64,000 nt of DNA from Apostichopus japonicus (Eukaryota; Echinodermata; Holothuroidea; Aspidochirotida; Stichopodidae), in contig NC_092567.1 in the NCBI RefSeq assembly GCF_037975245.1, positions 6,570,714-6,634,713 on the forward strand, in the 5' to 3' direction. The translations under genes and the position numbers were made by a program. A model generated the notes under the pieces. That model was not told the origin of the DNA. It saw nothing but the letters and a program-made list of their open reading frames with translations, and searched no databases. This document shows positions 33,858 through 44,577 of this stretch, one piece after another. Numbering within the stretch: the stretch's first letter is position 1; each line of letters starts with the position of its first letter.

Positions 33858-34866
33858 GTGGGTGTATCTTATAACTTTACTAAATTGTGATTTAATTGCA
33901 AGTTATTCTTTATTTAGTATTTTTAGAATAGATAGTTAAATTGATGACAAGTAAATTACCAGTTTTAGTTCTGCTTAGCAACAACGAACGTTCGTCGTTC
34001 TAGCCTAACGTTATGCCATATGCATGATATGTGCAGGATACCTCATACTCATAGGCCTAACGTGATTCAATAGGCTATGATGTGCACAAAAATTTATCTT
34101 TGTTTATTTTTGTAAAGTTCATTCTCAGAACCATTAAATGTTAACCTGAGTAGGGCTTAGCTTATTTACTGTTCAAATCGATGAAATTGTCAGACTGAAA
34201 GTAACGGTGAACAACGTTATAACTACGGTGGTCGGCACTGAGCGGGCCCGACCAGCACGGAGGATTTTCGCCCACCACTCCGGATGAAAAACACTGCTTC
34301 CGACCGGCACTAATTTCACATAAAAAAACTGCTTAAAACGTAACTATTTGTGAATAAAAGTGTTACTTGCATTAATATTTCCGTCCTTAATCGTGTTTTA
34401 TTTGCAATTGTACAAGAATCATGTTTTGCAAGGACAATTTTCCTGAATGTTTGAGATTTAAAAATCTAAAAAAACTGAAACCAAATCACAATCTAACTTC
34501 TTGTACACGTGCACATTAGCGTGAACCAGAGCCTAACATACAGGAAGGCTATAATCCTAATTATGGGAACAGGACCTAAACTCCCTAGCTAGGTGGAAAA
34601 AAATCGGTTTGCTGTAGGGCAATTTTCGCACTCCAGCGGATCTGTACTTTTTTTTTAGCCAGCTAGATGGTAAACATCCCTTTTTCATATTATGTATCAC
34701 TGGATTGGGGGTTTACAGCATTTGGTCAAGCTTTCTCGAAAGGGTGTATTACAATAACGTTTCTGGAAAAGTTTGTCCAGTACACGTGTCATGATCATAC
34801 CGGGACTGAGCTATGCAGCAGCTTGAAGGTCCTCTGCTTCATACACTGCAATACGATGTGGTGAAT

Positions 34867-35075
34867 TGAAATGAAACTGTGTCGCAAATAAGCTTGCATA
34901 AAATTTTCACCGAATAGTCACTTATATCTCTAACCCTATGGCAGCCGCCTAACAACACACTAAGTCAATGGGGGAAATCAAGCCTAACCATATGTTTATT
35001 CGCTGAACCTGTGACACAGTAGGCTGGCACTAAAATTATCCATGGTTTAGAGGGCTGTACTACTATTATGCAGAT
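34867..35075 (+). repeat. Two units of the ~137-bp dispersed repeat (second location)
   Basis: ACTGTGTCGCAAATAAGC...TTTTCACCGAATAGTCA then TGTTTATTCGCTGAACCTGT...GGCTGGCACTAAAATTATCC. Related to the pair at 4368-4605. Confidence 0.5.
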
Positions 35076-35289
35076 ATTAACGTTACGGTCAATTTAGCAC
35101 TCAGCCTGTGACACCCCAGAAATATTGAAATTTTAGCTGCTCCTGCACTAACACCTACTAGAAGTAACCTTTATATGCAACTTGATTATTTCCCTCACAA
35201 CCAATAATGTAAATATCAGTGAATGGTGTGCAAGTAGGTTTATTTGTCAAACCCTGAAATTGATATTTCTGTATATTTATTTCCAACAG

Positions 35290-37992
35290 GTATGCAAAGA
35301 AGAGGGCATCCATGATTTGTTTATAGCTCCATGGTTGTAGGAAGGTCTTATGAAGTATGGCAAATCTGTACTACTTAAGGTGTGCCAGTCGATGAAGAGA
35401 GAGGATGAGGTCTTTTCCTGGGCAGTTGATGAGATGCAAGGGCAACGAGATGAGCAGAGTAAGAAGGGTACATTCCATTATTTGGTTATTTATTAATATT
35501 CAGTGAGGAAGTGTTGAATGACTTATCTCTTTGATTTAATAGAGCCCAAGTCGGGAATGGTTTAAAGATTCAGGTAACATGGAATTAGAGGAGGGACTTA
35601 ACCTTAGATGTAATGTTGCACAGTAAACCAGTATTTGAAAAAAATATTGGTAATTACCAGTTCAAGCAAGGTACGATACCACAAAAATGAAAGGACCGAA
35701 GTACCATCAGTGGCTATACTTATGAAATAGTGTAACTGGTGATAGCATGTATTACACATACCCTATATCACATAGTTCTGAAGACAAAGTAAAGTATGTT
35801 GCTTACTAGCTTTTTTTGGGAACCCAAGTATTTCTGTGAAAACACTGTATTATCGGGTGCCATTTTTGTCAGTACAACTAGTACTTGTTTTCAACAGTAC
35901 CATGCAATTTCACTCAGATGGGTTCATCAGCACGAAAGCAAGCATCAAATAGTGGATCCTAAATAATTGAAGCAGACATTTTGCCTGTCATGTTTATGAC
36001 ACACATGTTTATGATTGCTTGTGTGGTGCTTCCCGGGTCAGTACTAAAAAGGAATCCTGATCAATGAAGGGAGACTATTTTGCTGTCATTTTGTACAGGT
36101 TATTTCAGCAGAGCTCTGACAAGGTTTATAATAGTTACATTGTTATGAATTGCAATAAAGTCCTGGTGAGAAGGAGCCATGTTATGAATTCGTATGAAGT
36201 CCACGAAGCGGCTATCCTGAGGTTTGTCCGATTTAACAAGAACACAAGGTGCTGCAGAACAATAAAGACGAAGCGTTATTCAGAAACATTAAAATTTCAA
36301 TGTATAAGAGAAGTAACCGACTTTATATGGGTATCATTGTCATTGTACACATCTAATTATAATTCTTATTTATTTTGTCAACAGATGCTGTAGCTGCTGT
36401 GCTTGGTATACCATTGCTGTTGAAGGAGAAAATAAAAAGCTTCCTGATATTTGCTGATGAAAGTGTAAGGACATATTAACCCTTCAAGTCCCATGGGATC
36501 TTGTCATAATTGATTTGCAAGTGCACTTTTCAAAAAATTAAAACTAGACTTTACCATTTCGCTACGTTACAGGACTGTTGGTGTCATTCGAAAGAGCTAA
36601 TCTTTTTTCAGAAAATGACACTTTTTTATTGGGGGGGGGGGGGGATATTGAATACTGCCCTCCACCACACAAGGGCAGTCCGGACAAAGGGGAAAAAGTT
36701 CCCCTTTACAGTGTTGGATATATATATATATATATTTCACTTGGGAACAATGGCAGTTTTTTGACAAAATATGAATGAAAATTAGACAAAATTGGCATAA
36801 AATCCAACAAAGTTTGCTTGAAATTCTGATGTAACCTCAAAAGCCAAAAAAGGGTTAAGTACCAAAAAATCGAAATTTTGAAAAACAAGTCTCTGGGATC
36901 AAGGGCATGTAGTGTGGGGGAAACTTCTGCCAGCCATGTTAAGTCCGCCATTCAGTGGGGTGGGGTGCTGGGGAACTGTATGAGGTTCTTGTTGTATTCG
37001 CCATTGTGTGCCCTTTTTCAACACAAAGTGCTCCTTTTGTGGGGATTTGTCCCCTGCCCTATTCCCATGTAGGCGTCCCTGTTTGTACATTCTTTTACCA
37101 AAAGAATATATGTGGATGCCTTTATGATCTGTAGATAGCTCATAATGTTTTTATTAGTGATATATATGGTCAATTCCATTTAAACTTAGCATGGTGGTGT
37201 TGGTATAAACATTTGCCATTTTAATTTGTTCAGATTAATTTTCATGAGTGGACAGGGACAGCAATGAATTTCCTACAAAACGCTTGTAAATCTCATGAGA
37301 AATAATGTGATGGGTGTTAAACCAAAATTAATAGCCAGTTTGAATTTCATCTTGAAAGCAAATGTTTTTTCATGGTATTTGGAAACAACAGTTGGCACTA
37401 ACTGAAGGTGAAGAGTTGGTCTCTGAAAATGTAAGCCATGTGACCATACCTTTGATGCATAAGGAACAGCTGTGCAAAAAATATGACCTGTAAAACTGTT
37501 CATAATCTAAGCACAATGGTATTATAAATTTCTTATCAATATATGTGTGGAGTGTATGGTTTTGGCAGATATTTTGTGATTTTATTGTTACTTTTGAATT
37601 GTCCAGGGTTAGTGTTAGAACTAATTTTTAACAGAGAAACAAATTTTCCAAACTTAAATGCAGCTTGATTGGTTGGGATTTATTTTACTTGTCGTGAAAC
37701 TGCATGCAGCTAGACAACAGCCATTTTGCTTAAAATCACACTTGAATGGGAATTTAAAAAAGTGGTGTAGAAAGCCAAATTATTTCAGGTTCAAGTAGGG
37801 TGACTAAAAGCCACATTGATACCAATCACCTGTACCATACCATACCATGTAAAATATTATGGTGTATTTTCTTGTTTATAGAATGAAGACCCCCAAGCCT
37901 CTACATCAGGGGAAATGGTGCCACTTATTGAGAATCAACCTGCTTTACAATATTTGTTGATGGGGAAGAAGTTGGATCTTGCAGTCTGCTGA
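35290..37992 (+). pseudogene. Decayed multi-exon cargo gene inside the CACTG element
   Basis: Exons 35290-35458, 36385-36464 and 37882-37992 have good splice sites (TTTCCAACAG, TTTTGTCAACAG and TTGTTTATAG acceptors; GTAAGA and GTAAGG donors) and compatible phases. The joined frame reads KEEGIHDLFIAPWL, an in-frame TAG at 35338, then MKYGKSVLLKVCQSMKREDE, AVAAVLGIPLLLKEKIKSFL, STSGEMVPLIENQPALQYL and MGKKLDLAVC, then TGA. The TAG could instead be a splice acceptor with the exon starting at 35341. After the TGA a +1 shift opens a homologous continuation (SSYIASFYVFDLAYPT). The family is uncertain: the last block resembles the C-terminus of a multicopy uncharacterised family sometimes annotated as SAMD3-like. 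No transposase motif was seen. Confidence 0.5.
36480..36854. mobile_element. Possible piggyBac-type MITE
   Basis: TTAA precedes CCCTTCAAG (36476-36479) and follows AAAAAAGGG (36855-36858), the pattern of piggyBac insertions (TTAA duplication, CCC...GGG ends). Terminal similarity is limited to about 5 bp, so this is tentative. It lies 15 bases downstream of cargo exon 3 and contains a 13-G run and a (TA)n tract. Confidence 0.35.
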
Positions 37993-38274
37993 TTTCGGAT
38001 TGTCTTCATACATTGCATCGTTTTACGTTTTCGACTTAGCTTACCCCACTATTTGAAAGAAGACCATGGTATTCATTCAGAAAATCATCTTAAGCATTAA
38101 TGACAATTTTTAGTTAGACCTTTCCATTTTAAGAGGGTTAATCAAAACCTCTAGGTGTAAAAACAAGAATAGACCTCTGACCGTTGTCGTTTGTCTGCTG
38201 TTAAAACGAATTTATCATACTTTTAAACTAGTTGATACTTAAAATGTAATTCATAATAAGATTTCAATATTTAG

Positions 38275-38530
38275 CCTCTACGTCAAGGGAAATGGTCCCA
38301 CTTGTGCAGAATAAACCCACTTTACAATATTTGATGGGGAAGAAGTTGGCTCTAGCAGTTGGTTGATTTCAGCTCTGTCAGTATACATAGCATCATACTA
38401 TGTTTTCAACTTGGCTTATCCCACTGTTTGTAAGAAGACCATGGTCTTCATCCAGAAAATCATCCAGTATTTTCTGGTCAACTTCACACTTGTCGTGTAC
38501 GCAGTACATTTTAAAGCAAGGATTGGAGTC
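38275..38530 (+). pseudogene. Second copy of the last exon of the cargo gene
   Basis: It follows an acceptor-like TTTCAATATTTAG. It encodes ASTSREMVPLVQNKPTLQYL, MGKKLALAVG and a stop, then in another frame LSVYIASYYVFNLAYPTVC and KKTMVFIQKIIQYFL. It aligns over about 200 bp with 37899-38100 and includes the same downstream block, so a tandem exon duplication preceded decay. This copy keeps the AYPTVCKKTMVFIQKII block open, whereas the first copy has a stop there. Confidence 0.55.
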
Positions 38531-39124
38531 ATGACATGACATGTTTTTAATAGAACTTTGACTTTTCAGTTCTTATTAAAATGTATTTGTCCATTATGTA
38601 TGAGTGGACATACTGCTGTATAATTTTTATATCAATATATTGTATTTTCAATCCTCTGACACAATTTGGTGATTGGGACAGCCATTTGGGACCAACTTGT
38701 TTATAATATTTGCATCCCTTGAAACAGTTCTCTGAAAATATTGGCTTAATCTGACAAAGTTTTTTTTAATGATTGAACCATGGGAGAAATATCAACCCAT
38801 TCTAGCTGTAACGAGGCTTTTCATGTATGCTTTTCAAGATATGTTATAGCAATAAATGAGTCTGGTAAAATAAAGCCATGATTTCTGTATTTTTTATTCA
38901 AACATACCTTTTCAACCTTGCAATAGGATTTCCTTCATTTACCCCACAAGATTGCCCAATTTGTTTTTTTTTCTGGGAGAGGGGGGGAGGGGGTCGGATT
39001 GTATAAGCAACAGCCAGCAGGAACCCTGAGTGAAACTTACAGATTTTATGCACACGAAGATCTCCACACAAACTGGAGGCCCAAAACATCCGCTAAAGTG
39101 AAATCAAAATCGTGATGGATGGCG

Positions 39125-39356
39125 CATTAGTCTGATGACTAATGAATAACAGGTCAAGTGCTGTGCAGGACTAATTTTGGAAGTCACCAGACTAAATGAA
39201 TGGTCATATGACTATGATATATTAGTCACTTGACTAGTTTAGCTAATTAGTCATACGACTAATCTTTGCTGGTTAGTCATTTGACTAATTTTAATTAGGC
39301 GTACGAAGCACTGTGCAGGACTAATTTTAATTAGTCAATTTGACTAACTTAGATTA
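39125..39356. repeat. Right subterminal repeat array of the CACTG element
   Basis: About twelve TTAGTCA/TGACTAA copies, including TTAGTCATACGACTAATC and TTAGTCATTTGACTAATT. It also contains two copies of GCACTGTGCAGGACTAATTT-like sequence (near 39160 and 39307). Confidence 0.72.
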
Positions 39357-39644
39357 ACAGTGTACAATTACAGGCTAAATTTAGTTATAGCTAAACATTC
39401 GTTTGAACGATATGTTTATGATGGGAGTTAAAGGCCAAACTTGTTTTTTATGTACAGAATTTCAACACGATGACTATCGAAATATTGCTTTGCTACGGAC
39501 ACTTGGCATATATGGATACAAACGATTATTCCGGCTAATTATTCCATAATCTAGCATTTTGAACGATAAGCCTGCATAGTCGGTCGAAAAACCTTGATTA
39601 ACGATGATAAACTCCGATTATTAACCAGACAATCTGTCAAATTT

Positions 39645-39827
39645 CTCGGCCTTTTGGCTAAGATCATGTGTAGTATCTGTTCCCTTCGGGAATGGTGATA
39701 CACACCTGACGATGATCACACAGTCACAGTCCCGATGCAAGGGGACTGGGGCTGAGAGCGGATCAGTCGTTTGGTAGTTTGGTTTTCGTGCCCAGGTTCT
39801 TTCCTGGGTGACTTTTTCTTAAAAAGT
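39645..39827 (+). mobile_element. SINE with a U2 snRNA-derived head
   Basis: The first 38 bases (CTCGGCCTTTTGGCTAAGAT through GTGTAGTATCTGTTC) match the 5' end of U2 snRNA with one change (CATG for CAAG) and include the branch-site recognition GTAGTA. After that the sequence departs from U2: a TTCCCTTCGGGAA UUCG-type hairpin replaces stem IIa, followed by a CAGTCCC...GGGACTG hairpin, a CCCAGGTTCTTTCCTGGG hairpin and a T-rich tail. ATCTGTCAAATTT flanks both sides (39632-39644 and 39828-39840), an exact 13-bp TSD showing insertion by retroposition. There is no Sm site or stem III/IV, so it is not a functional U2 gene. Confidence 0.8.
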
Positions 39828-39840
39828 ATCTGTCAAATTT

Positions 39841-42800
39841 TTAACCGATTATCCAATTGTATTGCCTATAAGCTTTCATTTTCAGTTGTAAAACATGGAG
39901 TACCGGTTCAAAACAAGACCGGCATTGAGCAATGATCCAAATTTTCCGACAGAATCAAACTGGAATATATCATTAGTTGGTATTTTTCTTTGCCATACAC
40001 GTGATTCAGGAATAATTTCGACATGCGAGCAATTATCCGGTAAGATTAGCATAACAATACGAGTAAATCCCATTCTGAATGAGAAGAAAACCGCAGGTGG
40101 CTTTAGCTTTGTTTAGCATTCCAAGGACAGATGTTCTGTTAGTCATACAGCATTGTATTAAGATAGCTTGAATAGATTCGCTGCTTGTGCATCAAATCCA
40201 ACATAAGCAATTGAACGTACGGGGACTGCTGGTGACAGTTTAACCATTTAGTTAAATAATAATTACTTCAAATGCATCAATTAAAAGACACTGCAACCTT
40301 CCCATCGTGCTCTACATCCATGGACATGTTTTTACAAAATTTCTCGTTGGATCAATATCGCAGGATTTACCATGCGAATATTTCGCAATGATTTCGTAAT
40401 CCAAAGTGATGTAACATGAATTCAGGATCAATAGTTTTCAGAGACCTATACATATTTTCGAGGGTTGCAAAAATGATTCCTTGTGAAGGAGGATTCAATT
40501 TTTCGAGAGGATCACTTTAGTTTTATACATGTATACACTTTAAACTATATAACATAACGATAATCATGATCAGGTGGTGAAGTTCGAACGTAATTTTACC
40601 TTCCTGACTTTCTGAAAGTTTTTGGAGATTAACAGATATTGGATTTCAAAGTATTGTCCCGTTGACCTCTCGTCATCCCATGTGAGTACACATTCCAATG
40701 AAATCTTTGCTAATATTGATAATCTGGAATAGACGGTATTAGTTTAAAAACTAACAACAGTTAACTTCTCCAAGAAATAGGTTATTGTCACATCAACATC
40801 CAGAAACACTATTCAGAATAAATAACTTTAACTAGCCCATTATTATTTTTTTTTAAAGAAGCAACTTTTAATGACCTTCATTTTAATTATTTTTGATAAA
40901 CATTTAAATTAAAATATCGGCTTAACAAGTAACAATCTAAATTTTGTTACGGTAAAAAATGATGTTTTGAACATCCTCCGATGATCAATCACGACCCAAG
41001 CCCAAAGTGAACAATTATAATAAAGTGAATTATGTAAGACAATAGTCCTTAACTTTCTTGATAGAGGCTGAATTAGTTAGTGCAGTCATTGTCTGTCATT
41101 TGTGCTGATTACACAGAAACCAAAACAAATACACATTGACCTGTGACTGATTCCTCTGCGTAATTAAAGTAAATTAGTCATCATTTCCAGGGTAAGAAAA
41201 TCGTTTCTTGGAAACTAAATCATAGAAAAACCTAACTTGATATTACATACGAATTTTATTAATTATCAAACGAACTATGTTACGCTAATGCATCAATTAA
41301 TCGCCTTTCACTGTTTTGCGTAATTCAATGGCGTTTAGTACCTTCCGTCAAAAGCTCGGTCTAAATCATTTCTTTACTATGGTAATAACACACTGTCTCC
41401 GTGAAAACATAATGTCCAGGCAAGTATAATTATATTCGTGATGTTAAGTTTATTCGAAATGTTTAAAGCACCAATGTAGTCTTTACCAACCATTTACTGC
41501 TTTTTCTCTACGAAAAATTCTTGACCAACCTTCAAAATGATTTTTAATTACCAGAATTGATTTTGACACCATTTGAATATAAATTGCTGTCATTGTGAAA
41601 ATGGAAAAGCCCAAGTTTATATTCTTTAGTACCATCATTATAAAATGTATGAAATATTAAAATATCTTTACAGGGATTAAAAAGCAAGTATAGCGCTTGC
41701 GCCTATTTAAAGACATTTCCCCTTCTTTACTCATACTGCTCCCTGACATTCTTGTGTAATATGATCGAACCATCGACTATATGATGTTGTTGAAGTATCA
41801 AACTAAGCCGCAAATTAATATCAGAGAGATCCCCATCAGTAGTGTTCCATCAGCTTTATCAATCACAGAACATACAGATCTAAGCGTCGCTAAGTTACCG
41901 TATTCCAACATAAACATACATAGGTTTTTATCCACGGCACTGAATTTAGTTGACAGTGGTAAAATGTCTAAAGTTATTTCCATTATGATGATAAAATGAT
42001 TACTTCCTGAAACGTTTAATTTAATTTGCCTTTTTAATCATAATATTATTAGAAATTAGGCTCATGCTGCATCAAGCAAAGTATGTCGGCTGTAGTTTCA
42101 CAGCGTTGTAAATCTACGAAAAGTTCGATCGAATTATCTTTGCTGGTACCTTCGGTTCTATTTCTTTTTCGTAACTCAATAAAATGACGGCTATTGCGAG
42201 CTCATCACCACGACTCAATAGAGTTGCAGAGCTTTAGGGTTGATAACGTGACTGCTGGTGGAAGAGGATTGTATAGCTATCAATAGTATCAGTGTGACGT
42301 CATATTATCTGCATACTTTATAGTCTTCGCTTCCGAATTCTTATTTCCTGGATGAAGTTCGTACGTATGATGTTTATCTTTGGATATTTAATATTAAATA
42401 TGATTGTTGAAAGAACATCATTTAAATTATATATATTTCAATGTTCATTCTTAACTTACGGAGCCTTAGACATTAAATTGCTAAATACACGTTATCAGTT
42501 AGTTATGATTCTGCCTAAATGCCGCAGTTTGTGTTGAATTTCCACCTTCAAAAGTACAACAACGTACCTACATAACCTAACATATAATATACTGCAATCT
42601 ACTTAAATCACACAATTGCACAATAATGCATAATTTATCTTTAATATTTGCTATCATATTATATCGTAAAGCTATTTATTATCACTGGCTTATCTAACAA
42701 AACTCTGATAAGGTAAGATCACCCAGGCCCCATTAAGCATCAAGTTATATTGTCCGTCATATACTCAGCTCGTTCAGTTATCAGATTCAAAGTAACATGA

Positions 42801-43551
42801 CGGTGAATAGAGGATCAATATGAATATTGATAACCATTAAAAGCATAGCTCGTATGATACATGATACAATCTGATCATATAACAACTATTTCGGTTATAT
42901 TGATAAACATTCCTCTTCCTTTTATAAAATTTGACCCAAGAAAGGTTTAACTATCAAAGTAAGTTCATCTTCTCGGAACTGGGTTTAAATTAATGACGTC
43001 AGCACTGGACACAAATGTCTGAACTAATTTTGTAATATAAACGTTCATCGAATGGAAACGAATCCGATCAAACTTGATCTGTGAAATCTGCTCTTTGTGT
43101 TTCTTTGCCATTTCTTTTTGTTCTGCTATAACAAAGCTAGTGGGGTGAAGGAGGGGGTGCAATGGTGCGCATAGGCGTCGCAGACAGAAGTGCTCCATAA
43201 GAGCCCTCCTTCTTTCCATAGTTACAACTTTGAGAACTTTGCTTTTACCGTCAAGTCAAAGGCACCCTCCCCCTATCCATATAGGTCATGCCACTGTTAG
43301 CGTATCATTGTCAACGCTATAAATATGAATGTTACCTGTGTCTTTTTCCGCCTAAAGTGTGGGATAATATTAATAGTGGTCGCTGTTTCAATTATATATT
43401 TTTCTATCTAAAATGTACATGTTGTAAACCACAAAAATACCACTGCTGTCAGCATAGGTTTTATTTTAATATTTTATATATTTAGTTTTGAGAAATGACA
43501 GTTTAAACAGCTGACGTCATCAATAAAAGTGACTGGATTATACAATCTAGT
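39841..43551. other. Stretch without recognised genes
   Basis: It is AT-rich. It contains TGACGTCA at 42295, 42994 and 43512. A 73-codon frame from ATG at 39895 has no supporting signal. Nothing else was seen. Confidence 0.4.
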
Positions 43552-43559
43552 ACGGAGAC

Positions 43560-44577
43560 CAGGGGCGTCGTGCGAAAATAAATTTAGGGGGGCCCGTGAG
43601 AAGGTGATGACTATCTAAGCGGAGCGCTACCACGAGTTGGCGCGCAGCGTACAAGAAAATTTTTCGTCTGGCAGACCCCTCAGATTGCAGGAAACGGCAC
43701 TTCCCGTGCTTTATGGCAGTAAGCAACACCCCTAAAATTGACCAAAATTAATGGCAATTTTTTTATTTTGGGAAATATTCTCGAAGGAAGTGATCGCCAT
43801 TTATTCCTCAGTTTACCAACCTCGTCTCCCAGAAGCGCCCAAAATTTAAGACATTTTTGTGTTGGCTGATCCATGATCGCCTCCCATGCCCGTGAGAAGT
43901 GGTGACTGGGTAAAGAAAAAGCGATGCCGTTTGAAAACATGGGCAGAAAAAGCGAAAGTAGCGAAACCTGAGGTAAAACGTGCGATAACGAAGTGATTAT
44001 TTTCCAGGTTAGTTGTGACTGTATTTAAAATGATTATTATTATTCATTTTTTTTTCAAAACTACCTATCAGATCATGAGGAAAATGTATAGTGGACCTTT
44101 TAGCGAACTGATTGCATTACTTAAGAAGAAGTTCACATGGAGTCCCATAATCTCTGTTCACTACATTTATCTTAACTTTCCGAACTTTGTTACAGGCTTA
44201 GAAAACAATTAAAAAAATTGCCATTTTTTCATGGAAAATTGACTGACTTTGGCAAAGGTAACGGGTTGCCCTTACTCTGGGACTACGTATATATAATATT
44301 GTTCAACGATGGCAGCGTTGATGGCACATTTGGTTCATTAGTTATCAACCAGTAATTATTTAACTGTTTCGATTGACTGAATATCAACAATTAACAACCA
44401 TTGACCAAGCAGTCAATAAAAGCCCCATTTCTAGTAGGCCCTACAAGAAATTCAGTTGCTGACACTGTTCGAAAACACTTTTTTTTAAAATTATGACAAC
44501 ATTTTATGACACCTTTGACAAAATTTGGGGGGGCCTGTGCCCCCCCCCCCCAGGCCCCAATGGGCACCACGCCACTG
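43560..44577. mobile_element. 1018-bp hAT-type element
   Basis: Ends CAGGGGCGTCGTGC and GCACCACGCCACTG are imperfect inverted repeats. The flanks ACGGAGAC (43552-43559) and GCGGAGAC (44578-44585) match at 7 of 8 bases. It contains one GC-rich cassette (43608-43665) and a G/C run near each end. No transposase was seen. Confidence 0.75.
43608..43665 (+). repeat. GC-rich cassette in the 43560-44577 element
   Basis: ATCTAAGCGGAGCGCTACCA then GTTGGCGCGCAGCGTACAAG, followed by AAAATTTTT and a CCCCTCAGATTGCAGGAAAC block also shared with other elements. Confidence 0.82.

Larger units (their letters stand above)
33221..39362 (+). mobile_element. 6.1-kb element with CACTG ends and subterminal TTAGTCA repeats
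   Basis: The left end CACTGTAAATTTTAATTAGT mirrors the right end (reverse complement CACTGTTAATCTAAGTTAGT). TA flanks both sides; a longer near-duplication TACAATA/TACAATT is also present. Both ends carry many TTAGTCA or TGACTAA motifs, often paired as palindromes, within 180-240 bp. CACTG termini, short TSDs and dense subterminal repeats fit EnSpm/CACTA elements; Galileo-type P elements also start CACTG with 7-bp TSDs. It encloses a decayed spliced gene (35290-37992), a possible piggyBac-type MITE and a CpG-rich promoter-like segment. I see no transposase. Confidence 0.62.

Noticed and set aside
39645-39827. Functional U2 snRNA gene
   Set aside because: Only the 5' 38 bases are U2-like; stems IIa, III and IV and the Sm site are missing, and a 13-bp target duplication shows retroposition.
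39895-40116. 73-codon frame starting at an ATG just after the U2-headed SINE
   Set aside because: No upstream promoter, no recognisable family, and only a weak internal donor. Not enough to call a gene.
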